A DNA stretch of 64,000 bases from Mycolicibacterium austroafricanum (GCF_000612725.1 NZ_HG964456.1:124001-188000); one strand, 5' to 3'. Shown: positions 1 to 8,179, counted from the first letter of the stretch. Numbers and translations: made by a program. Notes: a model not told the origin generated them from the letters alone.

Positions 1-1052
1 CGGATCCGATGCGCGCGATCGCCGCGGCGCGATCGCTGCGCCGGCGCGAACTGGCCCGGATCGCCTCGGCCGACCTGCTCGGCATGCTGGACGTCACCGC
101 GGTGTGCAAGCAGCTCACGTTGGTGTGGGTGGCGGTGCTGCAGGCCGCACTCGACGCGGTGATTCGGGCGAACTCGCCGGACGGCAAGGCGCCGGCACGG
201 ATCGCCGTCATCGGCATGGGCCGGCTGGGCGGCGGAGAACTCGGGTACGGCTCGGACGCCGACGTGATGTTCGTGTGCGAACCCCACGCCGGTGTCGAGG
301 AATCCACCGCGGTCAAGTGGTCGACCACGGTCGCCGAACAGGTCCGCGCCCGGCTCGGCACCCCGAGCGCCGACCCGCCGTTGGAGGTCGACGCCAACCT
401 GCGTCCCGAGGGGCGCAGCGGTCCGCTGGTGCGGACGCTGGCCTCCTACGAGGCGTACTACACACAGTGGGCGCAGGCCTGGGAAGTCCAGGCGCTGCTG
501 CGTGCGCACCGGGTGGCCGGCGACCTGGAACTGGGGGAGCGGTTCCTGTTGATGATCGACAAGACCCGGTACCCCGCCGGCGGAGTGTCGCCGGAGACCG
601 TGCGGGAGATCCGCCGCATCAAGGCGCGGGTGGACGCCGAGCGGCTGCCCCGCGGAGCGGACCCGAACACCCACACCAAGCTGGGCCGCGGCGGGCTCGC
701 CGACATCGAGTGGACGGTGCAACTGCTTCAGTTGCGTTTCGCGCACAAAATCCCGGCGCTGCACACCACCTCGACGCTGGAGACCCTCAACGCGATCGGC
801 GCTGCCGAGTTGATCGCCGAGGGTGACATCGAACTGCTGCGCGAGGCATGGCTGACGGCGACCCGGGCCCGCAATGCGCTGGTGCTGGTGCGCGGCAAGC
901 CCACCGATCAGCTACCCGGGCCGGGCAAGCTGCTCACGGCGGTCGCGGTGGCCGCCGGGTGGCCCGGCGGCGACGGTGGCGAGTTCCTGGACAACTACCT
1001 GCGGGTGACACGGCGGGCGAAGGCCGTGGTCCTGAGAGTTTTCGGAGGCTGA
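1..1052 (+). CDS. glnE: GlnE, glutamine synthetase adenylyltransferase (5'-truncated by window edge)
   Basis: This is the C-terminal third (about 350 residues) of the bifunctional enzyme that adds and removes AMP on glutamine synthetase. The frame is open from the first base, so the true start lies upstream. The nucleotidyltransferase signature GxxELxxGSDxD is read at about nt 222-264 (GGGELGYGSDAD); in the family its acidic residues bind Mg. Because it lies near the C-terminus it belongs to the second of the two transferase domains. Further on come the conserved KLGRGGLADIEW (nt 679-714) and a helical tail. The family is about 1000 residues, so roughly 650 are missing. The target enzyme, glnA, lies 5.5 kb downstream on the opposite strand. 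The TGA stop (1050-1052) sits inside the first unit of a tandem repeat. Confidence 0.95.
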   Translation, partial: DPMRAIAAARSLRRRELARIASADLLGMLDVTAVCKQLTLVWVAVLQAALDAVIRANSPDGKAPARIAVIGMGRLGGGELGYGSDADVMFVCEPHAGVEESTAVKWSTTVAEQVRARLGTPSADPPLEVDANLRPEGRSGPLVRTLASYEAYYTQWAQAWEVQALLRAHRVAGDLELGERFLLMIDKTRYPAGGVSPETVREIRRIKARVDAERLPRGADPNTHTKLGRGGLADIEWTVQLLQLRFAHKIPALHTTSTLETLNAIGAAELIAEGDIELLREAWLTATRARNALVLVRGKPTDQLPGPGKLLTAVAVAAGWPGGDGGEFLDNYLRVTRRAKAVVLRVFGG

Positions 1053-1146
1053 GCCGACTATGGGCAGGAGAGGCTGAGCCGACTATGGGCAGGAGGGGCT
1101 GAGCCGACTATGGGCAGGAGAGGCTGAGCCGACTATGGGCCGGAGA
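1047..1146 (+). repeat. Four tandem 25-bp repeats linking glnE to the next gene
   Basis: Four copies begin at 1047, 1072, 1097 and 1122. Each reads GGCTGAGCCGACTATGGGC followed by six purine-rich bases; copy 2 differs at its last base and copy 4 at the base after GGGC. Every copy holds a stop (TGA), the core GAGCCGACTA, an ATG and an AGGAG-like run. Reading from the ATGs at 1060, 1085, 1110 and 1135 gives four five-codon minigenes (Met-Gly-Arg-Arg-Gly-stop). The stop of each of the first three is the TGA of the next unit. The fourth ends in TAA (1150-1152), directly abutting the ATG of the thioesterase at 1153. The design recalls, but is shorter than, the MIRU elements of M. tuberculosis. Confidence 0.95.
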
Positions 1147-1152
1147 GGGTAA

Positions 1153-1782
1153 ATGGACTTCACGTTCGAGGCGATCAGCGCCGAGGAGTATGACCGGCAG
1201 CGGGCCAGCTACGAGCCGCTGACCGATGCGCTGCGCAGGTTGATCGATGTGGGCATCCACACCGAGGTCGAGGACGCGACGGTGCAGCAGGCGCTCACCC
1301 ACCTTGCGGCGGCCGAGGAGCTGCTGGGGCGGCAGCAGCGGTCGGGTCGGTCGACGCTGCGGCATGCCGACACCGGACGGCCCGTCGCCTGGGCGAATCC
1401 TGCTGTGGGCCTTCGCAACGCGATCGCTCCACCGATGCGCATCGAGCACGAGCCGGACGGCACCTGCTGGAGCGAGTTCACCCTCGGCCCCGCCTACGAA
1501 GGCCCGCCGGGCTGGGTGCACGGCGGAATCGCAGCGCTGGTGCTCGACCATCTCCTCGGCGAGGTGGCCAGCGACGGGCTCACTCAACCGAGGTTCACCG
1601 GGACGATCAGCCTGCGCTATCTGCGGGGCACACCGCTGGGCCCGCTTCGCGCGGAGGCCTTTGTCGAGCGCTCGGAGGGGGCCAAGACGTTCGCCCGCGG
1701 TTATCTGATGGATGCCGACGGTGTGACCGTCGAGGCCGACGGGGTGTTCATCACGCCGGCGTGGGCGCGTGACGCAGGATGA
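1153..1782 (+). CDS. PaaI/4HBT-type hotdog-fold thioesterase
   Basis: A 209-residue protein, probably a cytoplasmic acyl-CoA thioesterase. The C-terminal half carries the hotdog motif HGGIAALVLDHLLG (His123 to Asp132), typical of PaaI/4HBT proteins, where the HGG turn and a following acidic residue handle the thioester. The N-terminal 60 residues are a charged helical extension. The ATG at 1153 follows CGGAGAGGG, a good ribosome site made by the last, divergent copy of the upstream repeat. Its end overlaps the next start by 4 nt (ATGA, 1779-1782), implying co-transcription with the LLM oxidoreductase. The substrate is unknown. It could be a non-catalytic hotdog protein. Confidence 0.8.
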   Translation: MDFTFEAISAEEYDRQRASYEPLTDALRRLIDVGIHTEVEDATVQQALTHLAAAEELLGRQQRSGRSTLRHADTGRPVAWANPAVGLRNAIAPPMRIEHEPDGTCWSEFTLGPAYEGPPGWVHGGIAALVLDHLLGEVASDGLTQPRFTGTISLRYLRGTPLGPLRAEAFVERSEGAKTFARGYLMDADGVTVEADGVFITPAWARDAG

Positions 1783-2636
1783 AGTTCTATGTCAGCACGG
1801 CGTTCCTGGACACCCGGGAGGCCGTCGAGATCGCCAAGGCGGCAGACGATCTGGGTTATCACGGGATGGCGATCCCCGACCACGTCATCAACCTGGAGAC
1901 TCTGCAGACGCCGTACCCGTACACGAAAGACGGCCAGCGGCGGTGGGAGGCGTTCACCGACTGGCCGGACCCGTGGGTGATGATCGGCGCGATCGCGCTG
2001 GCGACCACACGGCTGCGGTTCGTGACGACGGTGTATCTGCCCGCGATGCGGGACCCGTACTCTGCGGCCAAGGCGATCGGCACCGCGGCGGTGCTGGCCG
2101 GTGGGCGACTCGAGCTCGGTGTCGGGGTGGGTTGGTGCCGTGAGGAATTCGAACTGCTTGGTCAGCAGTTCGAACGGCGTGGCAGGCGCACCGACGAGAT
2201 GCTGGAGCTGATGAAGGCGTTGTGGTCGCCGGGCTGGACGGAGTTCTCCGGCGAGTTCTACACCGCGCCGCGGATGGAGATGGAGCCCACGCCGCCACCC
2301 ATACCGATCTACGTCGGAGGGCTCTCGGACATCGCGTTGCGCCGCGCGGCCCGACACGACGGGTGGATCGGCGATCTGATCACCACGGACAAGGCGTTGG
2401 AGCGGATAGCCACGCTGCGCGGGCTGCGCGCCGAAAACGGTTTGGACATGCACGGATTCGAGGTGATCACGCCGCTGACCGATGCGTTCACTGCGGAGCA
2501 CTACGAACGCGCCGAGGCCGGCGGTATCACCGGGATCATCACGATGCCGTGGATGTTCTACAGCGGCCCCGACGCATCCCTGGCCGACAAGGTCGACGGG
2601 ATGCGCCGGTTCCGCAAGGACCTCGGGTTGGACTAG
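1779..2636 (+). CDS. LLM-class (probably F420-dependent) oxidoreductase
   Basis: A 285-residue TIM-barrel protein of the luciferase-like monooxygenase family. The opening strand (MKFYVSTAFLDTREAVEIAK), the DHVIN segment near residue 34, the central LELGVGVGWCREEFE and the PPIPIYVGG strand are all typical of the subgroup that mycobacteria use with coenzyme F420. The family performs hydride transfers on varied substrates; nothing here identifies the substrate. It overlaps the thioesterase by 4 nt. Its TAG stop shares the palindromic CTAG (2633-2636) with the stop of the convergent gene. FMN dependence is the main alternative. Confidence 0.85.
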   Translation: MKFYVSTAFLDTREAVEIAKAADDLGYHGMAIPDHVINLETLQTPYPYTKDGQRRWEAFTDWPDPWVMIGAIALATTRLRFVTTVYLPAMRDPYSAAKAIGTAAVLAGGRLELGVGVGWCREEFELLGQQFERRGRRTDEMLELMKALWSPGWTEFSGEFYTAPRMEMEPTPPPIPIYVGGLSDIALRRAARHDGWIGDLITTDKALERIATLRGLRAENGLDMHGFEVITPLTDAFTAEHYERAEAGGITGIITMPWMFYSGPDASLADKVDGMRRFRKDLGLD

Positions 2637-5600
2637 AGAGCAGTCAACCCGACGATGGTCACGGTGACCGGGACGGCCAGCTTCGCGCCGTAGAAGTCGA
2701 CGGCGGTGACGGTGAACGTGTCCTGCTTGTCGGCCTGCGTGGCGTCGTCCGCGCCGGCCCGGTGGCGTGCCTCGTCGCTCGGTGTATAGACGAAACCACC
2801 TGCGGCGTCGACGATCACACTGCCCTTGCCGGTGACACCGGAGCCTGCGAAGGTCACGGCATCGCGCTCGGGGTCGGTCGCCGACACCGTGCCGGCGACC
2901 TTCCCGCTGGCCGGATTCGGTTGTCCTACAGAGTAACTGCCGTTGGTGGGGGCCTGGTTGACATGCCCGAGCCGCGCGATGGCGACCCGGACGGTCAGCG
3001 TGGTGGTGCCACCGTGGCCGTCGTCGACCGTCACCCGGAACCGGTCGTTCTTGTCCCAGGACGGCGCGAACGGCCTGCTCGCGGCGGTCCGGGCCTCCGC
3101 CGTCGGGACGTAGGTGAACGTCCCGTCGGCGTCGATGCTCACGACTCCCTTGCTGGTGGCCGGAGCGGCCCGGTAGGTGACGGCGTCGCTGTCCGTGTCG
3201 ACCGCGGTGATCTTCCCTGTGATGACGCCGCTGTTCGGGTTGGTGAACACGTCCGCCGTGGCCGCGTCCGTCGGCGCCGCGTTCGCGGGCTTGATGTTCA
3301 CGGTGACGGCCACGGTGGCGACGCCGCCGTGCCCGTCGTCGATGACGACGTCGAACGTGTCCTGCTTGTCCTCGCGCGTCGCTGCCTCCGCCGCGGCGAC
3401 GTGGCGGGCGGCATCGCTGGGGGTGTAGGTGAACCGGCCCCTGCCGTCGATCGTGACCGTCCCGCTCTTAGCGGTGGCGGACGCGGTGTAGGCCAGGCCG
3501 TCCCTGTCGAGGTCCTTGGCGGTGACGGTGCCGTACACCTTGGCGCTGAACCATGACGAACTGGTTCGGACGGTGGCTGTCGGGGTGGCGTTGCCGGGCT
3601 TGACCTTCACGGTCACCGTGAGCGGTGTGACCCCGCCGTGTCCGTCGTCGACGAGAACGGTGAAGGTGTCGTGTTTATCGGCTTCGGTGGCACCGGCGTT
3701 CGCGGCGGCGTGCCTGGCTGCCGCGGTGGGCGTGTAGGTGAACTTGCCGTCGGCGTCGATCGTGACCGTCCCGCCCTTGGCGGTGGGTGACGCGGTGAAG
3801 CCCAGCGTGTCCTTGTCGGCGTCCTTGGCGGTGACGGTGCCGTACACCTTGGGGCTGAACCAGGACAGGCTCGATCGGGCCGTGGCGGTCGGGGCCGCGT
3901 TGGCAGGCGCGATCGTGACGGTGATCGGGACCGTGACCACCCCGCGCCGGCCGTCGGAGAACGTGATGGTGAACGTGTCGACGGCGGCGCCGGGCGCGCC
4001 GCTCACGGCGGCCGCGGCGTGGCGTGCGGCGGCGGTGGGGGTGTAGGTGAAGACGAAGTCGCCGTTCTCACCGTGGGACACGGTCACGGCGCCTTTGTCG
4101 GGGGTGCTGACCGTGTAGGTCAGCGGCCGGCCTTCCGGATCGGTAACGGTGACCGATCCGGTGACCGCCCCGGAAGCGTTGGGGGCGTTCACGACCGGTG
4201 TTCCGGCGACCGGATCGCCGTTGGGGGCGAGAAGCGCGATCACATGCACCCGGTCACTGCCCGAGTCGGTCCAGTACAGCTGCGTGCCGTCTGGACTCGC
4301 GCTGATCGTCGGCGCACCGTCGACCAGGTAGGGGTTGGCGACGATCGAGGTGAGTTCGGTCTTGGTGGCGATGTCGTACACCGACAGCTTGCCGTCGCCG
4401 CTGCGTGCCACGAACAGCGTCGTCCCGTCCGGGCTGACCGCCAGGTCGAACGGCGCACCTGTGGCGAGGATGATGCTGTCGACAACCTCGTGGGAGTCGG
4501 TGTCGATGACCTTCACGCTGCCGGCAAGGTCGGCGACGAACACGCGGGAACCGTCGGTGCTGAACGTGATGCCCTGGGATCCCGGCGTGACGCCGGTGAT
4601 CTTCCCGGCGAACAGCGAGGCGGCTGAGAAGTGGGAGATCTCGCCGGTGGTTCCGTTGAGGGCGTAGATCGTCGCGCCGTCGGGACTGACCGTGATCGTC
4701 GAAACACCTTTGCCGACACCGTAAACGGTCCCGACAGCCTTGTTGGTCAGCGTGCTGATCTTCGACACCGTGCCGTCGTCGCTGTTGACGACGTACACCC
4801 GGGTGCCGCCCGGGCTCACCGCGATTCCGGTCGGGGTGTCGCCGACGCGGATGGTCTTGACGACCGAGTTGGTGGCGGTGCTGATCACCGAGACCGTGCC
4901 TGCCAGGGCGTTGCTGATGTAGAGGCGGCCACCTCCGGGGCTCAGGGCCAGCTTCGTCGGGGTGGACCACAGTGAAATGGTTTGCAGCACAGTGCCGTTC
5001 ACCGTGTCGATCACCGTTATCGACCTGCTGCCCGGATGAGCGACATACGCGCGCGTGTCGGTGGAGACCACGTCTGTCGGGTTCGGCCCGGTCACGATGT
5101 CGCCCAGCCGGCGGATCGCCTCGGCCTCTTCCGGGGTGAGCAGCGTCGAACTGAGGCCGGCTTCCCCGGAAGTCGTGGGGGAGTCCAGCTGGCGGCGCAG
5201 CGCGGCGGCCACCACCAGCCACAGCGGTGACTCGGAGGGCGCGTCCGGGGTGCGAGGCGGTGCGAGCAGCGAGGACAGGATCGTGGAGAGTGTGACTGAC
5301 GTGGAGGCGGGGGCCTCTACCGGTTCCGCGCCAGGAGACGGGATCTCGGCCACGGTGTCGGCTTCGGGGCCTGTGGGGGGTGCGACGTCGGGCGCCGGAT
5401 CGCCGGTCGGTGCGTCTTCGGGCGCGGTGACGGCCTCGTCGACATCTGGCTCGGGTTCCGGTTCGGTTTCGGGGGCATCGTCGGATGCGGCCACGGGTTC
5501 CGGGTCGGTGTCGACGATCCGGTCCTGGCGGTCCTGGACGGTTTCGACGGCGTCTGCGTCGTTCTCCTCGGCGGGCTGCTCCGGTTCGTCGACAGCTGCC

Positions 5601-5827
5601 TCGTCCTGTTCGTCGACAGCTGCTTCGTCCTGTTCGTCGACGTCGGTCTCGGTCGGGGCGTCCGCTGCGGTGCCCGGACCGGATGTCGTGTTCTCACCGG
5701 CGGGGGAGCTCGCCGAGGTGCCGGTCTCGTCCGCAAATGCGACGGCGGGTGTGGCGCCGAGCCCCACACCCACGCCCAGAGCAAACGCCAGTGCACCGAT
5801 GCGGCCGATGTACGTCGAATGCCCCAC
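2633..5827 (-). CDS. Large secreted protein: acidic linker, YVTN beta-propeller and five Ig/cadherin-like repeats
   Basis: 1064 residues. Residues 1-32 form a signal peptide ending near AVAFAD. Residues about 33-170 are a low-complexity Asp/Glu/Pro/Ala linker. Residues about 240-530 hold YVTN-type propeller blades (repeated VSPDGT/LYVSN-like strands such as AVSPGGTRVYVVNSDDGTVS). The rest is about five tandem domains of roughly 103 residues. Each contains a variant of FTYTPTAAARHAA, most follow it with DTFTV..DDGHGG, and several carry a Val-Ser/Thr-Ala-x-Asp (cadherin/VCBS-like) turn. No sorting motif or C-terminal membrane segment is seen, so it is probably secreted or non-covalently surface bound. 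Its neighbours differ from those I recall at this point in M. tuberculosis. The role is unknown; adhesion or matrix contact is a guess from architecture. Confidence 0.8.
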   Translation of the reverse strand: MGHSTYIGRIGALAFALGVGVGLGATPAVAFADETGTSASSPAGENTTSGPGTAADAPTETDVDEQDEAAVDEQDEAAVDEPEQPAEENDADAVETVQDRQDRIVDTDPEPVAASDDAPETEPEPEPDVDEAVTAPEDAPTGDPAPDVAPPTGPEADTVAEIPSPGAEPVEAPASTSVTLSTILSSLLAPPRTPDAPSESPLWLVVAAALRRQLDSPTTSGEAGLSSTLLTPEEAEAIRRLGDIVTGPNPTDVVSTDTRAYVAHPGSRSITVIDTVNGTVLQTISLWSTPTKLALSPGGGRLYISNALAGTVSVISTATNSVVKTIRVGDTPTGIAVSPGGTRVYVVNSDDGTVSKISTLTNKAVGTVYGVGKGVSTITVSPDGATIYALNGTTGEISHFSAASLFAGKITGVTPGSQGITFSTDGSRVFVADLAGSVKVIDTDSHEVVDSIILATGAPFDLAVSPDGTTLFVARSGDGKLSVYDIATKTELTSIVANPYLVDGAPTISASPDGTQLYWTDSGSDRVHVIALLAPNGDPVAGTPVVNAPNASGAVTGSVTVTDPEGRPLTYTVSTPDKGAVTVSHGENGDFVFTYTPTAAARHAAAAVSGAPGAAVDTFTITFSDGRRGVVTVPITVTIAPANAAPTATARSSLSWFSPKVYGTVTAKDADKDTLGFTASPTAKGGTVTIDADGKFTYTPTAAARHAAANAGATEADKHDTFTVLVDDGHGGVTPLTVTVKVKPGNATPTATVRTSSSWFSAKVYGTVTAKDLDRDGLAYTASATAKSGTVTIDGRGRFTYTPSDAARHVAAAEAATREDKQDTFDVVIDDGHGGVATVAVTVNIKPANAAPTDAATADVFTNPNSGVITGKITAVDTDSDAVTYRAAPATSKGVVSIDADGTFTYVPTAEARTAASRPFAPSWDKNDRFRVTVDDGHGGTTTLTVRVAIARLGHVNQAPTNGSYSVGQPNPASGKVAGTVSATDPERDAVTFAGSGVTGKGSVIVDAAGGFVYTPSDEARHRAGADDATQADKQDTFTVTAVDFYGAKLAVPVTVTIVGLTAL
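3500..4130 (-). repeat. Near-identical ~309-bp in-gene domain repeats
   Basis: Two adjacent domain units of the large secreted protein are also very similar as DNA. The string GTCCTTGGCGGTGACGGTGC recurs at 3512 and 3821, a period of 309 bp (103 codons), and the flanking tens of bases match closely. Such identity suggests recent duplication or gene conversion and makes the number of domains liable to change. Boundaries are approximate. Confidence 0.7.
5585..5632 (-). repeat. Two 24-bp tandem repeats in the acidic linker
   Basis: Two copies of a 24-bp unit (5585-5608 and 5609-5632) differ at one base and encode the octapeptide Asp-Glu-Gln-Asp-Glu-Ala-Ala-Val in frame. They sit in the Asp/Glu-rich linker after the signal peptide, and the first bases of a third unit follow. 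The in-frame length means slippage would alter linker length without breaking the gene. Confidence 0.85.
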
Positions 5828-5976
5828 GGCATTCCTCCCCCCGAAGAAATACTTCCGCTGTCAACTAGGGGGCAATCCTATGAGGTCCTACGGCGCCGCT
5901 GGTTGACGTTTCCCAATATTCACGCGCGCGTCGGCGAAACTTGCCCCTGCGCGGGAGGTGGAGAGCAAACGGTGGG

Positions 5977-6423
5977 TCAGCTGCGCACGACGGCCCGGCC
6001 CTGCCGCAGCGCATCGATCGACCATGCGCCGGCGCCCATCGCGACCAGCAGCAGGAAGCCGAAGCAGAACAGGATCGCGGGTTCGCCGCCGTTCTCGATC
6101 GGGAAGAACGCTTTGGGCAGGTGCTGCCAGAAGTACGCGACGGCCATCTGGCCCGCGGCGATGAACGCCGCGATGCGGGTGAAAAGGCCCACGGTGATGA
6201 GTAGGCCGAGGACGATTTCCAGCAGACCGGCCCACCAGTAGGGCCAGGTGCCGACCGGGACTGCGGGGCCGGTGAAGTCCCCGGGGCCGGCCTGCATGCC
6301 GGTCGGCCAGGCCAGGACCTTCTGGGCTCCGTGCAACGTGAACAGCAGGCCGAACACGATGCGGAAGATGCTGAGCACGGGGGCGGAGTAGCTCGTCAGG
6401 CGTGCGTCCAGATTCGTGGTCAT
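5977..6423 (-). CDS. DoxX family membrane protein
   Basis: 148 residues with four predicted membrane segments (about residues 17-35, 60-85, 88-108 and 115-137). The family signature LLFTLHGAQKVLAWP lies just after the first segment. In mycobacteria DoxX proteins have been linked to thiol and oxidative stress responses with superoxide dismutase and a thiosulfate sulfurtransferase; neither partner is here. The gene stands alone: the large secreted protein starts about 150 bp downstream, and a terminator lies between it and glnA upstream. Confidence 0.85.
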   Translation of the reverse strand: MTTNLDARLTSYSAPVLSIFRIVFGLLFTLHGAQKVLAWPTGMQAGPGDFTGPAVPVGTWPYWWAGLLEIVLGLLITVGLFTRIAAFIAAGQMAVAYFWQHLPKAFFPIENGGEPAILFCFGFLLLVAMGAGAWSIDALRQGRAVVRS

Positions 6424-6467
6424 GTGCCAGAGCCTACCGCCGCGGACTGCGGTCCGGATAGGTGTTC

Positions 6468-6510
6468 GTCGAAACGAAAAGCCGGGCGACCCTTGCGGGG
6501 CGCCCGGCTT
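6468..6510 (-). terminator. Intrinsic terminator of glnA
   Basis: A perfect 10-bp stem (AAGCCGGGCG at 6479-6488 with CGCCCGGCTT at 6501-6510) encloses a 12-nt loop. On the minus strand it is followed by the T-rich CGGCTTTTCGTTTC. It lies about 90 nt past the glnA stop, beyond the 24-bp repeats, and would insulate the DoxX gene. Confidence 0.85.
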
Positions 6511-6511
6511 C

Positions 6512-6607
6512 GCGTCGGCGAGCCGACTAAACGTCGCGTCGGCGAGCCGACTAAACGTCGCGTCGGCGAGCCGACTAAACGTCGCGTCGGCGAGCCGACT
6601 AAACGTC
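6512..6607 (-). repeat. Four perfect 24-bp tandem repeats spanning the glnA stop codon
   Basis: Four identical copies (6512-6535, 6536-6559, 6560-6583, 6584-6607). On the minus strand each begins with GACGTTTAG, the last two codons and stop of glnA, followed by TCGGCTCGCCGACGC. The array is thus a tandem amplification of the gene's own 3' end: the in-frame stop is present four times, and the period is a multiple of three. On the plus strand the units hold GAGCCGACTA, the core also found in the glnE repeats. The array separates stop and terminator by about 90 nt. Confidence 0.95.
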
Positions 6608-8035
6608 GTAGTACAGCGAGAACTCGTACGGGTGAGGCCGGATCTGGATCGGCATGATCTCGTTCTCCCGCTTGTAGGAGATCCAGGTCTCGATCAGGTC
6701 GGTGGTGAACACGCCACCCTCGGTGAGGTACTCGTGGTCCTCTTCGAGCCTGTCGATGACCGACGCCAGCGACGTCGGCGCCTGCGGGATGTTCGCGGCC
6801 TCCTCGGGCGGCAGCTCGTAGAGGTCCTTGTCGACCGGGGCGAGCGGCTCGATCTTCTTCTTGATGCCGTCGATGCCGGCCATCAGCATCGCCGCGAACG
6901 CCAGGTACGGGTTGCCCGAGCTGTCCGGGCAACGGAACTCGAGGCGCTTGGCCTTCGGGTTGTTGCCGGTGATCGGGATGCGGACACAGGCCGACCGGTT
7001 GCGCTGGCTGTAGACCAGGTTGATCGGGGCCTCGTAACCCGGCACCAGACGCTTGTAGGAGTTCACCGTCGGGTTGGTGAACGCCAGCAGCGACGGCGCG
7101 TGGTGCAGGATGCCGCCGATGTAGTGGCGGGCCAGATCCGACAGACCGGCGTAACCGGACTCGTCGTGGAACAGCGGCTTGCCGTCCTTCCACAGTGACT
7201 GGTGAGCGTGCATACCCGAACCGTTGTCACCGAACAGCGGCTTCGGCATGAACGTGACCGTCTTGCCGTTCTGCCACGCCGTGTTCTTGATGATGTATTT
7301 GAACAGCAGCACGTCGTCGGCCGCGTGCAGCAGCGTGTTGAACTTGTAGTTGATCTCGGCCTGTCCGGCGGTGCCGACCTCGTGGTGGCCACGCTCGAGC
7401 GTGAAGCCGGCGTTGATCAGATTGGTCGACATCTCGTCGCGCAGGTCGACGTAGTGGTCGTAGGGCGCGACGGGGAAGTAGCCACCCTTGGGGCGGACCT
7501 TGTAGCCGCGGTTCGGGCTGCCGTCGGCCTCGAGCGGCTCACCGGTGTTCCACCAGCCCGACTCGGAGTCGACCTCGTAGAAGGTGCCGTTGATCCGCGA
7601 GTCGAAGCTCACCGAGTCGAAGATGTAGAACTCGGCCTCGGCGCCGAAGTAGGCGGTGTCGGCGATCCCGGTGCTGGCGAGGTAGTTCTCGGCCTTGCGG
7701 GCGACGTTACGGGGGTCGCGCGAGTACGCCTCACGGGTGAACGGGTCGTGCACGAAGAAGTTCAGGTTGAGCGTCTTGGCCGCGCGGAACGGGTCGATGC
7801 GGGCGGTCTCGGGATCCGGCAGCAGCATCATGTCGGATTCGTGGATCGACTGGAAGCCGCGCACCGACGAGCCGTCGAACGCGAGGCCGTCCTCGAACAC
7901 GCTCTCGTCAAATGCCGAAGCCGGGATCGAGAAGTGCTGGACGACGCCGGGCAGATCACAGAACCGGATGTCGACGTACTCGACCTGTTCGTCCTTGATC
8001 AGCTTGATGATGTCGTCGGCGGTCTTTTCTGCCAC
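6599..8035 (-). CDS. glnA: Glutamine synthetase type I (GlnA1)
   Basis: 478 residues, the normal length for the dodecameric beta-type enzyme that makes glutamine from glutamate, ammonia and ATP. It has the N-terminal beta-grasp domain, the DGSS turn near residue 52, the metal-binding EAEFYIFD, KPLFGDNGSGMH of the ATP site, and NRSACVRIP. The adenylylation site is Tyr406 in DLYELPPEE, the target of GlnE, whose gene lies nearby. The GTG start at 8033-8035 is preceded by GGAGAGCAATAA. A GlnR-type operator lies 53-90 nt upstream. Closest by recall is M. tuberculosis glnA1 (Rv2220). Confidence 0.97.
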   Translation of the reverse strand: MAEKTADDIIKLIKDEQVEYVDIRFCDLPGVVQHFSIPASAFDESVFEDGLAFDGSSVRGFQSIHESDMMLLPDPETARIDPFRAAKTLNLNFFVHDPFTREAYSRDPRNVARKAENYLASTGIADTAYFGAEAEFYIFDSVSFDSRINGTFYEVDSESGWWNTGEPLEADGSPNRGYKVRPKGGYFPVAPYDHYVDLRDEMSTNLINAGFTLERGHHEVGTAGQAEINYKFNTLLHAADDVLLFKYIIKNTAWQNGKTVTFMPKPLFGDNGSGMHAHQSLWKDGKPLFHDESGYAGLSDLARHYIGGILHHAPSLLAFTNPTVNSYKRLVPGYEAPINLVYSQRNRSACVRIPITGNNPKAKRLEFRCPDSSGNPYLAFAAMLMAGIDGIKKKIEPLAPVDKDLYELPPEEAANIPQAPTSLASVIDRLEEDHEYLTEGGVFTTDLIETWISYKRENEIMPIQIRPHPYEFSLYYDV

Positions 8036-8087
8036 TTATTGCTCTCCTTTGACTTGGGTAGCCCGCCGGTGACGGTATGGACACGAT

Positions 8088-8125
8088 GTTGCACGGCCGT
8101 CAACCGCATGTTGCGCGGACGTTAC
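8088..8125 (-). promoter_or_regulatory. GlnR-type operator upstream of glnA
   Basis: On the minus strand four pentamers recur every 11 bp: GTAAC, GCAAC, TTGAC, GCAAC, each separated by exactly 6 bp. This matches the actinobacterial GlnR box (GTnAC-n6-GAAAC, twice). It lies 53-90 nt before the glnA start codon. The third element extends to TTGACG, which could serve as a -35 box with CATACC 18 bp downstream. GlnR regulation of glnA is established in actinobacteria; the site here is read from the sequence. Confidence 0.8.
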
Positions 8126-8179
8126 GCATCTCGGCTGCGCCGGTGATCGACACTATCGGTCGGCGCATATCCTTGGGGC

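Noticed and set aside
1047..1146. CRISPR array or IS remnant in the tandem repeats
   Set aside because: The units are directly adjacent without spacers, and there are no cas genes, transposase or terminal inverted repeats.
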